A stretch of DNA of 64,000 nucleotides from Helicobacter pylori_CU (GTDB lineage: Bacteria > Campylobacterota > Campylobacteria > Campylobacterales > Helicobacteraceae): positions 1,426,001 through 1,490,000 of the forward strand of contig NC_017733.1 of NCBI RefSeq assembly GCF_000259235.1, written 5' to 3'. Below, one piece after another: positions 8,604-17,334 of the stretch. Every line of letters begins with the position of its first letter. Within the stretch, counting starts at the first letter, position 1. The translations under genes were made by a program, and so were the position numbers. The notes below the pieces were generated by a model. It made no database searches. It saw only the letters and a list, made by a program, of their open reading frames with translations, and was not told the origin of the DNA.

Positions 8604-8964
8604 AATGATAGAAACTCCCTATTCAAAATTTAAAACAGATACATCTGTTTCTAATTTTAAACTTCTAATCTAAACACACAGTGTTTTTGCGGATTTTAGC
8701 ATTTTATGCGTCTTTTTTTTCACATTTTACAAGTTCTAGCCCTACAAATTTCACACTGCAAGCATTAATACCACAAATTCGCTCATTTTTAGCTTAATTA
8801 AAGAAACTTTTTTGACAAACAAGCTGATTTAAAAACGATAAAAAACGATTTTTTTAGGATAAAGAGACAATATAAAAGCTATTTGAAGTTAGCCCCTATC
8901 AAAAAAGGGGCTAAAAAAGATTTCTATGAATTCTTATTTTAATAACAAGACTCTTTAACGCCCT
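8604..8964. promoter_or_regulatory. Intergenic region with inverted repeat ahead of the lpoB-lpp20 cluster
   Basis: This AT-rich 361-base stretch has no gene. A perfect inverted repeat AAACAGAT/ATCTGTTT (arms 8633-8640 and 8643-8650) lies about 30 bases before the first ATG of the cluster. A TAAAAT just upstream on the minus strand could be a -10 box, which would place the repeat at the mRNA 5' end. A second hairpin, TAGCCCC (8890-8896) / GGGGCTA (8907-8913), lies downstream of the thioredoxin stop and could end that transcript, although no clear T run follows. Confidence 0.5.
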
Positions 8965-9279
8965 TTATAATAGCGTTTTAATCGCGTCTTCAATCGGTTT
9001 TTGAGAGCTAGGTTCTACAAGCCTTTCACCCACTTCTTTGGCGTTTTTGTAAAAAATCAAAGTAGGGATCTTGCGGATGCCTAAGCTCTCTTTGAGATCC
9101 TGGCTCTCATCAAAAGAAACCTTAAAAAATTCCACCTTGCCTTTGTAGGTTTTGGCTAAATTTTCCATGATCGGCTCAATCTTCCTGCAATCCGGGCACC
9201 AGCTCGCCCCCACATTAACCACTACCGCTTGATGAGCGGTTTTTTCTGCGTAATTCTTCCCGTTAATCACTTCTAACAT
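8965..9279 (-). CDS. trxC: Thioredoxin with CPDC active site
   Basis: This is a 104-aa thioredoxin-fold protein. The active site is WCPDC (Cys28, Cys31), where classical thioredoxins have WCGPC. The cis-Pro segment RKIPTLIFYKN and the length fit a cytosolic thioredoxin without a signal peptide. It corresponds to the second H. pylori thioredoxin (HP1458). The Pro-Asp dipeptide should change the redox potential or partners, but that is inference. A candidate -10 box (TATACT, minus strand, at 9314-9319) precedes it. It is not obviously cotranscribed with the next genes. Confidence 0.9.
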   Translation of the reverse strand: MLEVINGKNYAEKTAHQAVVVNVGASWCPDCRKIEPIMENLAKTYKGKVEFFKVSFDESQDLKESLGIRKIPTLIFYKNAKEVGERLVEPSSQKPIEDAIKTLL

Positions 9280-9313
9280 GATAATCCTTATTTTTTATTT
9301 CCCCCAACTTTGA

Positions 9314-9319
9314 AGTATA
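9314..9319 (-). promoter_or_regulatory. Candidate -10 box for the thioredoxin gene
   Basis: On the minus strand the hexamer reads TATACT and lies 35 bases before the ATG, leaving a leader of under 30 bases with an AAGGA-type ribosome-binding site. It is supported by position and resemblance only. Confidence 0.4.
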
Positions 9320-9333
9320 GCATAACTCAAGCG

Positions 9334-10107
9334 CTAATCCCCTTTAGTATTAGTCCTATTAGCCATAAACGCATGCAACTCATTGTATTCTTGGCGGTTT
9401 AGAAAACGCATTTTCCCTACCGGCAAGGCATTCAAATTCACAAAACCATAACGAACGCGCCTTAAATCCAACACTCCAGCGTTAAAAAACGCAAAAAAAC
9501 GCCTTAGTTCTCTGTTTTTCCCCTCATTGATGATGACTCTCAGTTTAGAATATTTGGCATGGTTTTTGATGATTTCATAACCAATAAAGGGGGCAAATTC
9601 CATGCTTTTAATGGGGGTTTTTTGGTGCGCTCCCTTAGTAGCGTTTTCTAATTTCAAGCCCTCTTGCATGGCGTTTTCCATCTCTCTTGTAACAAAGCCT
9701 TGAATTTTAATGAGATATTCTTTTTCTAAATTCGCATGCATTAAAGCGCTCACCACCGCCTTACTATCGCTTAAGAGTAACACCCCCTCGCTCGCAAAAT
9801 CCAAACGCCCCACCGGCGCGAAATGGGCGTATTTTTTCTCCAAGCTTTCATAAATCACGCGCCGTTTTAAGGGATCGTTTTTGCTCACTAATTCGCCCTT
9901 TGGCTTGTGATAGACCAGCACGCTGAATTTTTTGTTTTTTAAGGGCTTGATGAGTCGCTTATCTAAAAACACCTTGTCGTTTTCTTTAACCACGCTAGCG
10001 AGTTTGGCATGCTCATGATTGATTTTCACCCGCCCTTCTAAAACCAATTTTTCAGCTTCTCTTCTGGAGTGCTTGGTGTAATGGGCTAAAAATTGGTTGA
10101 TCCTCAA
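9334..10107 (-). CDS. rluB: Ribosomal pseudouridine synthase, RsuA/RluB family
   Basis: The product carries an N-terminal S4 RNA-binding domain (RINQFLAHYTKHSRREAEKL) followed by the RsuA/RluB/RluE catalytic domain. GRLDFASEGVLLL holds the catalytic Asp. These enzymes convert specific rRNA uridines to pseudouridine; the exact target (16S or 23S) cannot be read from sequence. I favour the TTG at 10107 as start. It overlaps the dnaE stop (TTGA arrangement), is preceded by GGAGGG at ideal spacing and begins directly at the S4 domain. A GTG at 10122, five codons upstream, is the alternative. Coupling to dnaE is likely. Confidence 0.88.
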   Translation of the reverse strand: MRINQFLAHYTKHSRREAEKLVLEGRVKINHEHAKLASVVKENDKVFLDKRLIKPLKNKKFSVLVYHKPKGELVSKNDPLKRRVIYESLEKKYAHFAPVGRLDFASEGVLLLSDSKAVVSALMHANLEKEYLIKIQGFVTREMENAMQEGLKLENATKGAHQKTPIKSMEFAPFIGYEIIKNHAKYSKLRVIINEGKNRELRRFFAFFNAGVLDLRRVRYGFVNLNALPVGKMRFLNRQEYNELHAFMANRTNTKGD

Positions 10108-13100
10108 ACTAAATCCCTCCACTCTAACCCTTTAAAATCGTCCTTAATCTTTTCATTCACCATTAGATCGCTTTGGATTTTGAATTGCTTGTCCTTATCT
10201 TTGATGATCAAATACAAGGGGCGTTTGCCCTGGTGTTTTAGAGCGCTCTCTTTGATCTGTCTTAAAAACTCTTTTTTCACATCGTTTTCTAACACGATCG
10301 CTAAAGAGCAAGAGCTAGAAGCGAGCATTTCAATGGGAGGGATTTCGCGCACGTCTTCTTTTTGCTTTTCAGGGTCTTTATAACGGGCTTTAGGGATTTT
10401 AACCTCTTTGGCGCTCTCTAAATCCAAGATTTCAAAAAGCCTCAATCGCGCCACTTCTTCTTGCTCTTCAATCTTGCATTTAAACACTAGAGGCTTATTA
10501 ATATCCAACTCTTCTAAAGCGTTCAGTTGCTTTTCAAAAAGCATGAGTTCAAACTTGCCGTATCTGTCCAAAATGTCCGCTGTGCCATAAGGCTTACCGC
10601 TTCGTTTGCCAATTTTCTTTTTAACTTCCATGATTTTACCGAGCAAATAAGCTTGCGAGCCAATCTCCAACTCTTCAATATCAATGCTTTTGACTAAATT
10701 TTTAAAGCCCTTAATTTCTTCTTTAAACTCGTCTAAAGGGTTGCCTGAAACATGGATGCCTAAAGTCTCGTATTCGCATTCTAAAAGCGTTTTAGCGTCA
10801 TGTTCGCCCAAATCAACCATGTCCAAAATAACCTCCTCTTTGGTTCCGCCTTCCATGGCTCCAAAAAGAGAATTACCCCCTTGCATCATTTCATTAGCCT
10901 TGTCTTTAGCGCGCCCAGCATCGCAGATCAAATCCAAGTTAGCGAGCATGGTTTTTCTAGTGTAGCCTAAATTGTCCAAGCTCCCCGATTTCACCAATGG
11001 CTCTAAAGATTTTTTAGTGAGTTTAGAAAAATCCACCCGTGAAATAAAATCTTCTAAACTCTTATAATCCCCTTTAGCCCTTTCTTCAATGATGTTTTTA
11101 ATCGGCTCACCCCCAACCCCTTTAACCGCTCCCAAACCAAACACGATTTTCTTTTCTAACTCGTCCTTTTGATTTTTAAACTCCGCCACGCTGAAGTCTT
11201 GCATAGAAGAATTGATGTGCGGAGGCATCACTTCAATTTCTAAAGCCCTAACCTCATCAATATAGCGCGACACGGATTCAATCTTATTGGATTCGCTAGT
11301 GAGCATCGCTGCCATGAACTCATGCTTGTAATAAGTCTTTAAATACGCCGTTTGGAAAGTGATCATCGCATAAGCGGCCGAATGCGATTTGTTGAAACCA
11401 TAGCCGGCAAATTTAACGATCAAATCCCACAAATTAGCCGCTTTTTGGCCATCATGCCCTAAATTTTTAGCGCCTTCTACAAACTTCGCCTTATTGTCCG
11501 CCATGATCTGAGCGTCTTTTTTCCCCATAGCGCGGCGGATCAGATCCGCTTCACCCAAACTAAAACCGCCAATAGTTTGCACGATTTGCATCACCTGCTC
11601 CTGATAGACGATCGTGCCGTAAGTGGGCTTTAAAATCGGCTCTAATTCTTTAAACGCATAAGCGATAGGCTCAACGCCATGTTTTCTGTTCACAAAATCA
11701 TCTACCATGCCTGATTCCATGGGCCCCGGTCTCCCTAGCGCGATAATGGCGATAATGTCTTCAAAGCTTGAAGGCCTTAAGCGCTTGTTAAGCCCTTGAA
11801 ACATCCCGGATTCAATCTGGAAGATCCCCACCGTATCCCCGCTTTGGATCGTTTTATACACTTTCGGATCGTCCATATCCAACGATAAAAAATCCACATC
11901 AATGTTATGTTGCGTTTTAATGATTTTAAGCGCATCATCAATCACGGTCAAGGTTTTAAGCCCCAAAAAGTCAAACTTAATCAGATCCACCGGCTCCAAA
12001 TACTTCATGGAATATTGCGTAACGATACCGCCGGTTTTTTCAGAGGCAAATAAAGGGGTTTTGTGCCACAACTCTTTTTGGCTATCCACCACTAAGGCTG
12101 CGGCATGCACGCCTGCGTTGCGATTCAAATTCTCTAAATTGAGCGAATACTCCCACACCTGTTTGGCTAATTCATTACTCTCTACTAATTCCTTGATTTT
12201 AGGCTCTAATTCCCACGCCCCCTCTATGAACTCGCCATTTTTTTCATAGCCCTTAAGCGTGATGCCTAAGCGGTTGGGTATGAGTTTGGCAAAATCATCA
12301 GCCTCCTTATAAGGCATGTCCAAAACCCTTGCGACATCTCTGATCACGCCTTTAGCCAACATCTTATTAAAGGTGATGACCTGGGCCACATTGTATTTGC
12401 CGTATTTTTCAATCATGTATTCTATGATTTCCTTACGCCGGCGCTGGCAAAAATCCGTATCAATATCAGGCATGCTGACTCTTTCAGGGTTTAAAAACCT
12501 TTCAAAGAGCAGATCGTATTTCAAAGGGTCAATATCCGTGATTTTTAAGGCAAAAGCCACCAAGCTCCCGGCCGCGCTCCCCCTACCAGGCCCCACAGGA
12601 ATGCCCATTTCTTTAGCGTAACGGATAAAATCCCACACGATCAGCATATACCCTGGGAATTTCATGTTCGTAATGACTTCAATTTCTTTTTCTAAGCGTT
12701 CTTTATATTGATCATGCTTTTCTTTTGGCACTAAAACTAAGCGCTCTTTCAAGCCCTCTCTAGCCTTATGAGCAAAATAAGAGGCGTCATCTTCAAAATT
12801 CAGACCCTCTTTTTGAGCGTAAGCTTTAGTGAATTTGAAGCTTGGAGGGGTTGGGGGGTTCTTTTTATCGTCTTTTAAATCAATCTCTAAAACGCATTTA
12901 TCAGCGATTTCTTGGGTGTTTTCTAAAGCTTCTGGAATATCCGCAAACAGCTTCGCCATTTCTTCAGGGGATTTAATGTAAAACTCATGCACGGAGTGTT
13001 TCAAGCGCCCCTTATCGTTTAGGGTTTTACCCATCGCTACGCACATCGCTACTTCTTGAGCCTTAGCGTCATTAGGCATGGTGTAGTGGGTGTCGTTTGT

Positions 13101-13739
13101 GGCAATGATTTTTAACCCTGTTTCTAAAGACATTTTAATGACTTGCTCATCAATGAATCGCTGATCTAAAATGCCATGACGCATGATTTCTAAATAAAAA
13201 TCGTCTTCAAAAATCTCTTGGTATTCGCAAGCGATTCTTTTGGCTTCATCATAGCCTTTAGCCCCATACTTGCGGTTTCTCTCATTATTGGTATTCAAAT
13301 GGTAATTAACTTCCCCTTGCAAGCACGCGCTAGAAGCGATAATGCCCTTAGAATGCTCTTTTAGAAGTTTTTTATTGATGCGCGGGAAATAATAAAACCC
13401 CTCTAAATACGCCATAGAGCTTAAGAACATCAAATTTTCATAGCCCTCTTGGTTTTTAGCGAACAAGCACAAATGGAAACGCTGTTTGGTTTCTTTGCTA
13501 GAAAGGTTGTCATCGTTATGGATATACGCTTCCATGCCGATAATAGGCTTAATGCCTTCTTTTTTCATGCTCGTATAAAAATCAATCGCTCCAAACATGT
13601 TCCCATGATCAGTTACGCTCACGCTTTTCATGCCCAATTCTTTAATGCGTTTGGCTAGAATTTTAATCTTGTTCGCTCCGTCTAAAAGCGAATATTCTGT
13701 GTGCAAGTGCAAATGCGTGAAGGCTTTATTCTCTTTCAT
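10104..13739 (-). CDS. dnaE: DNA polymerase III alpha subunit
   Basis: DnaE is the replicative DNA polymerase. The sequence opens with the PHP domain (HLHLHTEYSLLDGANK), continues through the PolIII palm with the catalytic PDIDTDF near residue 420, the fingers, a helix-hairpin-helix region around residue 870 and a C-terminal OB-fold region. The length from ATG 13739 is 1211 aa, normal for epsilonproteobacterial DnaE. An upstream in-frame ATG at 13769 overlaps a TATAAT -10 box and lacks the AGGGG ribosome-binding site seen before 13739, so the shorter form is chosen. The stop overlaps the pseudouridine synthase start. Confidence 0.97.
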   Translation of the reverse strand: MKENKAFTHLHLHTEYSLLDGANKIKILAKRIKELGMKSVSVTDHGNMFGAIDFYTSMKKEGIKPIIGMEAYIHNDDNLSSKETKQRFHLCLFAKNQEGYENLMFLSSMAYLEGFYYFPRINKKLLKEHSKGIIASSACLQGEVNYHLNTNNERNRKYGAKGYDEAKRIACEYQEIFEDDFYLEIMRHGILDQRFIDEQVIKMSLETGLKIIATNDTHYTMPNDAKAQEVAMCVAMGKTLNDKGRLKHSVHEFYIKSPEEMAKLFADIPEALENTQEIADKCVLEIDLKDDKKNPPTPPSFKFTKAYAQKEGLNFEDDASYFAHKAREGLKERLVLVPKEKHDQYKERLEKEIEVITNMKFPGYMLIVWDFIRYAKEMGIPVGPGRGSAAGSLVAFALKITDIDPLKYDLLFERFLNPERVSMPDIDTDFCQRRRKEIIEYMIEKYGKYNVAQVITFNKMLAKGVIRDVARVLDMPYKEADDFAKLIPNRLGITLKGYEKNGEFIEGAWELEPKIKELVESNELAKQVWEYSLNLENLNRNAGVHAAALVVDSQKELWHKTPLFASEKTGGIVTQYSMKYLEPVDLIKFDFLGLKTLTVIDDALKIIKTQHNIDVDFLSLDMDDPKVYKTIQSGDTVGIFQIESGMFQGLNKRLRPSSFEDIIAIIALGRPGPMESGMVDDFVNRKHGVEPIAYAFKELEPILKPTYGTIVYQEQVMQIVQTIGGFSLGEADLIRRAMGKKDAQIMADNKAKFVEGAKNLGHDGQKAANLWDLIVKFAGYGFNKSHSAAYAMITFQTAYLKTYYKHEFMAAMLTSESNKIESVSRYIDEVRALEIEVMPPHINSSMQDFSVAEFKNQKDELEKKIVFGLGAVKGVGGEPIKNIIEERAKGDYKSLEDFISRVDFSKLTKKSLEPLVKSGSLDNLGYTRKTMLANLDLICDAGRAKDKANEMMQGGNSLFGAMEGGTKEEVILDMVDLGEHDAKTLLECEYETLGIHVSGNPLDEFKEEIKGFKNLVKSIDIEELEIGSQAYLLGKIMEVKKKIGKRSGKPYGTADILDRYGKFELMLFEKQLNALEELDINKPLVFKCKIEEQEEVARLRLFEILDLESAKEVKIPKARYKDPEKQKEDVREIPPIEMLASSSCSLAIVLENDVKKEFLRQIKESALKHQGKRPLYLIIKDKDKQFKIQSDLMVNEKIKDDFKGLEWRDLV

Positions 13740-13767
13740 TGTATAACCCCTATTTGGATTTAATGCC

Positions 13768-13773
13768 ATTATA
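13768..13773 (-). promoter_or_regulatory. -10 box for dnaE
   Basis: A perfect TATAAT on the minus strand lies about 30 bases before the chosen dnaE ATG. Transcription would begin near 13760, inside the longer annotated-style N-terminus, which supports the shorter start. Confidence 0.55.
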
Positions 13774-13837
13774 CCTATCGCTCTTTAAAAAACTCTTTAT
13801 TAGATTATTTAGTGGTGAATTATTTTAAAATGGTGGT

Positions 13838-13843
13838 TATAAT
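13838..13843 (+). promoter_or_regulatory. -10 box for cytochrome c peroxidase
   Basis: TATAAT on the plus strand is followed by a leader of about 36 bases with a TAGGAG ribosome-binding site before ATG 13886. It lies back to back with the dnaE promoter, about 65 bases away. Confidence 0.55.
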
Positions 13844-13885
13844 AAGAAAGTTTTTTTATTTTTAACGCTATTTTAGGAGTTCATC

Positions 13886-14938
13886 ATGAAAAAATCCATT
13901 TTATTGGGCGTTTGCCTGGCTTTTTCTTGCGTTTATGCCTTGAACGATTTAGAATTGATCAAAAAAGCGAGGGAAAGCCAATTAGAACCCATGCCTATGG
14001 GCAAAGCGCTCAAAGAATACCAAATCAAAAAAACCAGAGATGTGGGTATTGGCGCTAAAAATAGCGAAATCATGACCTCCGCTCAAGTGGAATTAGGCAA
14101 AATGCTCTATTTTGACCCTAGGATTTCCACTTCCTATCTCGTGTCTTGCAACACATGCCATAATCTGGGCTTAGGCGGGGTGGATCTAATCCCAAGCGCT
14201 ATAGGCTCTCAATGGAAGAAAAACCCCCACCTTTTAAGCTCCCCAACGGTGTATAATTCCGTGTTTAACGATGTGCAGTTTTGGGATGGTAGGGTTACGC
14301 ATTTAAACGAACAGGCGCAAGGGCCCATCCAATCTTCTTTTGAAATGGGGGCTGATCCCAAAGTGGTGGTAGAAAAAATCAATTCCATGCCAGGCTATGT
14401 CAAGCTCTTTAGAAAAGCTTATGGCTCTAAAGTCAAAATTGATTTTAAATTGATCGCTGATAGTATCGCTATGTTTGAAGCCACGCTTATTACCCCAAGC
14501 CGTTATGATGATTTTTTAAGAGGCAATCCTAAAGCGCTCAGCAAAGCCGAAAAAGAGGGGCTGGATTTATTCATTTCTAAAGGCTGTGTGGCTTGCCATA
14601 ACGGCATCAATCTTGGGGGAACGATGCAGCCTTTTGGGGTGGTCAAACCTTATAAATTCGCTAATGTGGGCGATTTCAAAGGCGATAAAAACGGGCTTGT
14701 GAAAGTGCCTACTTTAAGGAATATCACCGAAACGATGCCTTATTTCCATAACGGGCAGTTTTGGGATGTCAAGGATGCGATTAAAGAAATGGGCTCTATC
14801 CAGTTAGGCATTGAAATCAGTGATGCAGAAGCGAAAAAGATTGAAACTTTCTTTGAAGCCTTAAAGGGTAAAAAACCTAAGATAATCTATCCAGAACTCC
14901 CTGTGATGACAGACAAAACCCCTAAACCCTCTTTTTGA
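13886..14938 (+). CDS. ccpA: Di-haem cytochrome c peroxidase
   Basis: This periplasmic enzyme reduces hydrogen peroxide to water using electrons from cytochrome c. The 350-aa protein has a signal peptide (ending near CVYA) and two c-type haem sites: CNTCH (Cys88, Cys91, His92) and CVACH (Cys234, Cys237, His238), as in the bacterial di-haem peroxidase family. The length is normal for MauG/CcpA. It is transcribed alone from its own promoter, with hairpins downstream. No odd features were seen. Confidence 0.95.
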   Translation: MKKSILLGVCLAFSCVYALNDLELIKKARESQLEPMPMGKALKEYQIKKTRDVGIGAKNSEIMTSAQVELGKMLYFDPRISTSYLVSCNTCHNLGLGGVDLIPSAIGSQWKKNPHLLSSPTVYNSVFNDVQFWDGRVTHLNEQAQGPIQSSFEMGADPKVVVEKINSMPGYVKLFRKAYGSKVKIDFKLIADSIAMFEATLITPSRYDDFLRGNPKALSKAEKEGLDLFISKGCVACHNGINLGGTMQPFGVVKPYKFANVGDFKGDKNGLVKVPTLRNITETMPYFHNGQFWDVKDAIKEMGSIQLGIEISDAEAKKIETFFEALKGKKPKIIYPELPVMTDKTPKPSF

Positions 14939-15232
14939 TTTCAAAAAGTCCCTTTAATGGGGCTTTGATTATGAAAACTTAAAAAATGCTTTTAGCGTTT
15001 TTGCAACCAATGATAAAGAGCTTGACTTTAGTCAAGCGATAATTTCTTAAAAAGCGATCTTTATGGGGTTTAGAGGGGTTTAGTTGGAGGGTTGTAGGGG
15101 GAGGATTGTTCCAAAATACCCCCTATCCCCTTAAAAGAATGAGTTTTACCCCTATTTTTAAAAATTTTTTAATCCCTTTATCATTTAGAATGTTTTTTGA
15201 TTTTAGATCGTATTAAAACACAAAACATAAAC
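14939..15232. other. Intergenic region with hairpins and a G-rich block
   Basis: No gene is visible. A hairpin GCTTGAC/GTCAAGC (15020-15037, loop TTTA) could end ccpA transcription. Four G runs of 4, 4, 3 and 5 bases lie at 15065-15101 with loops of 6, 10 and 5, fitting a long-loop G-quadruplex. The last run can instead pair with CCCCCTA at 15119-15125. A weak stem with wobble pairing also lies just after the ccpA stop. Confidence 0.5.
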
Positions 15233-15820
15233 TCATGGCGTTTTCAAATAAATTTTCATTTTTTGGTTGTCTAAAATGAGCGTGTCTTTGCCCTTAGTTA
15301 CCGCAAAATTACCCTTAAAATTCTCCATAAATTCCAATTCAAACGCCATCAAATGCTCATCTTTACACACTTTCCTTGAAATCCCGCTATCTTCAATTGC
15401 GATGTGCCTATCGCCCTGCCATGTGTAGCTGGCAAAATACCGGTTGCAATAGCCTTTCCCATAAATACGATTTTCTTTTTGATCAAACACAAACTCTCCC
15501 ATAGAGCTTTTAGGCTTTGGCTTCTTTTTAAAAAGCTCATACCAGCGTTTTCTTTTTTCTTTTTGCTCCTGCTCTTTGGCTTCAATCGCTGCTTTATCTT
15601 CAGGTAAAGCGGTATTTAAAGAGGAGTCTTGCTCTTCTTCATGCTCTCTAAAAGCACTATCAGCGAGCATGGTTTCAATGTCATACACTTGATGGTTTAT
15701 TTCTACTTTTTGGATATGCCAATCGTTGCTAGAAAGTTTTTTATCAAACATTTTTAAAAAAAAACACCCCGAAAAGACACAAGCCGTTAAAACGCTTGCT
15801 CCAGCCAATCGTAAATTCAA
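15233..15820 (-). CDS. META-domain (HslJ-like) lipoprotein
   Basis: This 195-aa product has a lipoprotein signal ending FSGC (Cys19). A charged Glu/Lys-rich middle (residues 55-105) is followed by a META/HslJ-like C-terminal domain: GEFVFDQKENRIYGKGYCNRYFASYTW, a Cys pair and LEFMENFKGNFAV. Proteins of this family are small envelope lipoproteins of unclear function. The codons after the lipid Cys contain a run of nine Ts on the coding strand, a possible slippage site. It lies 18 bases downstream of the PqiC-like gene and probably belongs to the same operon as the Mla genes. Confidence 0.75.
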   Translation of the reverse strand: MNLRLAGASVLTACVFSGCFFLKMFDKKLSSNDWHIQKVEINHQVYDIETMLADSAFREHEEEQDSSLNTALPEDKAAIEAKEQEQKEKRKRWYELFKKKPKPKSSMGEFVFDQKENRIYGKGYCNRYFASYTWQGDRHIAIEDSGISRKVCKDEHLMAFELEFMENFKGNFAVTKGKDTLILDNQKMKIYLKTP

Positions 15821-15838
15821 ACAATTCCTCCTGATGTT

Positions 15839-16516
15839 TTATTTTTTTAACGGGCTTACGCTTTGCGCTTCAATGGCTTTTTTAATCAAAGAAATCGCTT
15901 CTTGCATCGCTTGCGTGCTGACATGTTGGAGGGATTGTATCGCGCTTTCTTGAAAATCTTGATTGCCATTTTTACTCGTTTTGGTCGTTTTATTTTCCAA
16001 GCTAGAAATATTTTCATGCTTAATGATCACCCCAGAATGCGAATCGCCTTTCACGCTAATATCATAGCCTAGCGCAAATTCCGCCCTATAGGTAGAATTT
16101 TCTTTTTCTAAAAGAGAAAACGATAAAATCGTAAAACGAACCGCATAAGTGGGCGCGCCCGCACCATAAGGGGGCAAAGCCACGCCTAAGCATGCTTTTT
16201 GCGCTTCTTGCATGAACATGGTTTTTAGCATGTTGCGAGGCAAGTCTATCCATTTTTGGTGCTTCCCATGCGTGATCTGCCCGTCTTGCGCTTTAAACAC
16301 GATCTCTTTAGTGTTGAATAAATCCGCGCTCAAAATACTAATGAGTCTCACTTCAGTCAAAGGTTTAGGGCATTGCGTGATTTCAAAAGAACTCGCATTC
16401 AAATCATAAGTTCTGATCTCTGGTAGCATTTGTTTTAAATTGATGCTCAAGCAACCCTGAAGCAACAACGCTAATGCTGATGAGAGTGAAAAGATTTTTA
16501 TCGCTGTAGCTCTCAT
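15839..16516 (-). CDS. ABC transport auxiliary lipoprotein (PqiC/DUF330-like)
   Basis: This 225-aa lipoprotein has a signal ending LLQGC (Cys22). The body resembles the ABC_trans_aux (PqiC-type) family, whose members accompany MCE-domain transporters at the outer membrane: an N-terminal TYDLNASS strand, a central PPYGAGAPTYAVRFTIL region and a C-terminal amphipathic helix (ESAIQSLQHVSTQAMQEAI). It follows the MlaD gene by two bases, so a role as the outer-membrane partner of the MlaDEF complex is a fair inference. No other Mla components (MlaA, MlaC) are encoded in the window. Confidence 0.8.
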   Translation of the reverse strand: MRATAIKIFSLSSALALLLQGCLSINLKQMLPEIRTYDLNASSFEITQCPKPLTEVRLISILSADLFNTKEIVFKAQDGQITHGKHQKWIDLPRNMLKTMFMQEAQKACLGVALPPYGAGAPTYAVRFTILSFSLLEKENSTYRAEFALGYDISVKGDSHSGVIIKHENISSLENKTTKTSKNGNQDFQESAIQSLQHVSTQAMQEAISLIKKAIEAQSVSPLKK

Positions 16517-16518
16517 GA

Positions 16519-17334
16519 TTATTTCCTTTCTCCAAAAATCGTTTTATAGGGGTTAGCGTCAAATTTATCTATCAAAGCAGAGCCTTTTTCCACAAAATTA
16601 TCAATGTTTCTTAAGCTCAACTGCGCTTGCATGATTAAGGGAGTAAACATCGCCTTAAAGTCGTATTGCCCCTGTTTGACGCGCTTATCCACATCTAAAG
16701 CCACATTATTGACATTAGAAACAAGATTGTTAGCGTTGTTGATCAAGGAATCAAATTGAGTCTTTCTTGAATCCAAGTTAGCGATGAGATCATCCACTGA
16801 AGCGAGAATGTGCTTGAATTTTTCCACATTTTCATCGTCTAAAATCCTATTCACATTCCTAATCGCTTTCATCACTTCTTGCACCACTTGATTAGCATCG
16901 CCACTCAAGCGATCCATAAGCCCTTCTTTAAAGATTAAAATCCGCTCCCCTTTATCGCCGCTACCATAAAATTCTTCATTGTGGCTTTGCTCTAAGGCTA
17001 AAAATTTTAACCCCATAAACCCCCTAGAAGAAACCGCCACTTTGGAGTCTTTGCGGATCTTAACGCTGGATTTAATCATCAAATCCAAACGCACCACCCC
17101 CACTTTATCCTTTGCAAAACCCACTTTGATGACATTACCCACTTGAATCCCTTTGTAATTAATGGGCGAGTTGGTCGCAATGCCTCCCAAGTCTTTGTCC
17201 GTATAGACCACGTATTCATAATACTTTCCGTCATCTAATCCCAAATGGCCTAGCCATAAAATAAAGCCTACCATGCACACTAAGCATAAAAAGAAGAGCC
17301 CGCCGATTAAAGTGTAATTCACATGCCTTTCCAA
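16519..17334 (-). CDS. mlaD: MlaD-like MCE-domain phospholipid transport protein
   Basis: MlaD is the inner-membrane-anchored, periplasmic MCE protein of the phospholipid transport ABC system. One N-terminal membrane helix (residues 7-27) is followed by an MCE domain (about 38-120; INYKGIQVGNVIKVGF) and a long helical C-terminal tail rich in Asn/Asp that may mediate oligomerisation. The gene starts inside the end of mlaF. A TTG at 17334 is taken, but a GTG at 17322, overlapping the mlaF stop, is equally possible. It is cotranscribed with mlaF and mlaE upstream. Confidence 0.88.
   Translation of the reverse strand: MERHVNYTLIGGLFFLCLVCMVGFILWLGHLGLDDGKYYEYVVYTDKDLGGIATNSPINYKGIQVGNVIKVGFAKDKVGVVRLDLMIKSSVKIRKDSKVAVSSRGFMGLKFLALEQSHNEEFYGSGDKGERILIFKEGLMDRLSGDANQVVQEVMKAIRNVNRILDDENVEKFKHILASVDDLIANLDSRKTQFDSLINNANNLVSNVNNVALDVDKRVKQGQYDFKAMFTPLIMQAQLSLRNIDNFVEKGSALIDKFDANPYKTIFGERK

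Noticed and set aside
13740..13769. A DnaE start ten codons further upstream
   Set aside because: The ATG overlaps the TATAAT -10 box and lacks a ribosome-binding site, while the ATG at 13739 has AGGGG upstream and begins just before the PHP domain.
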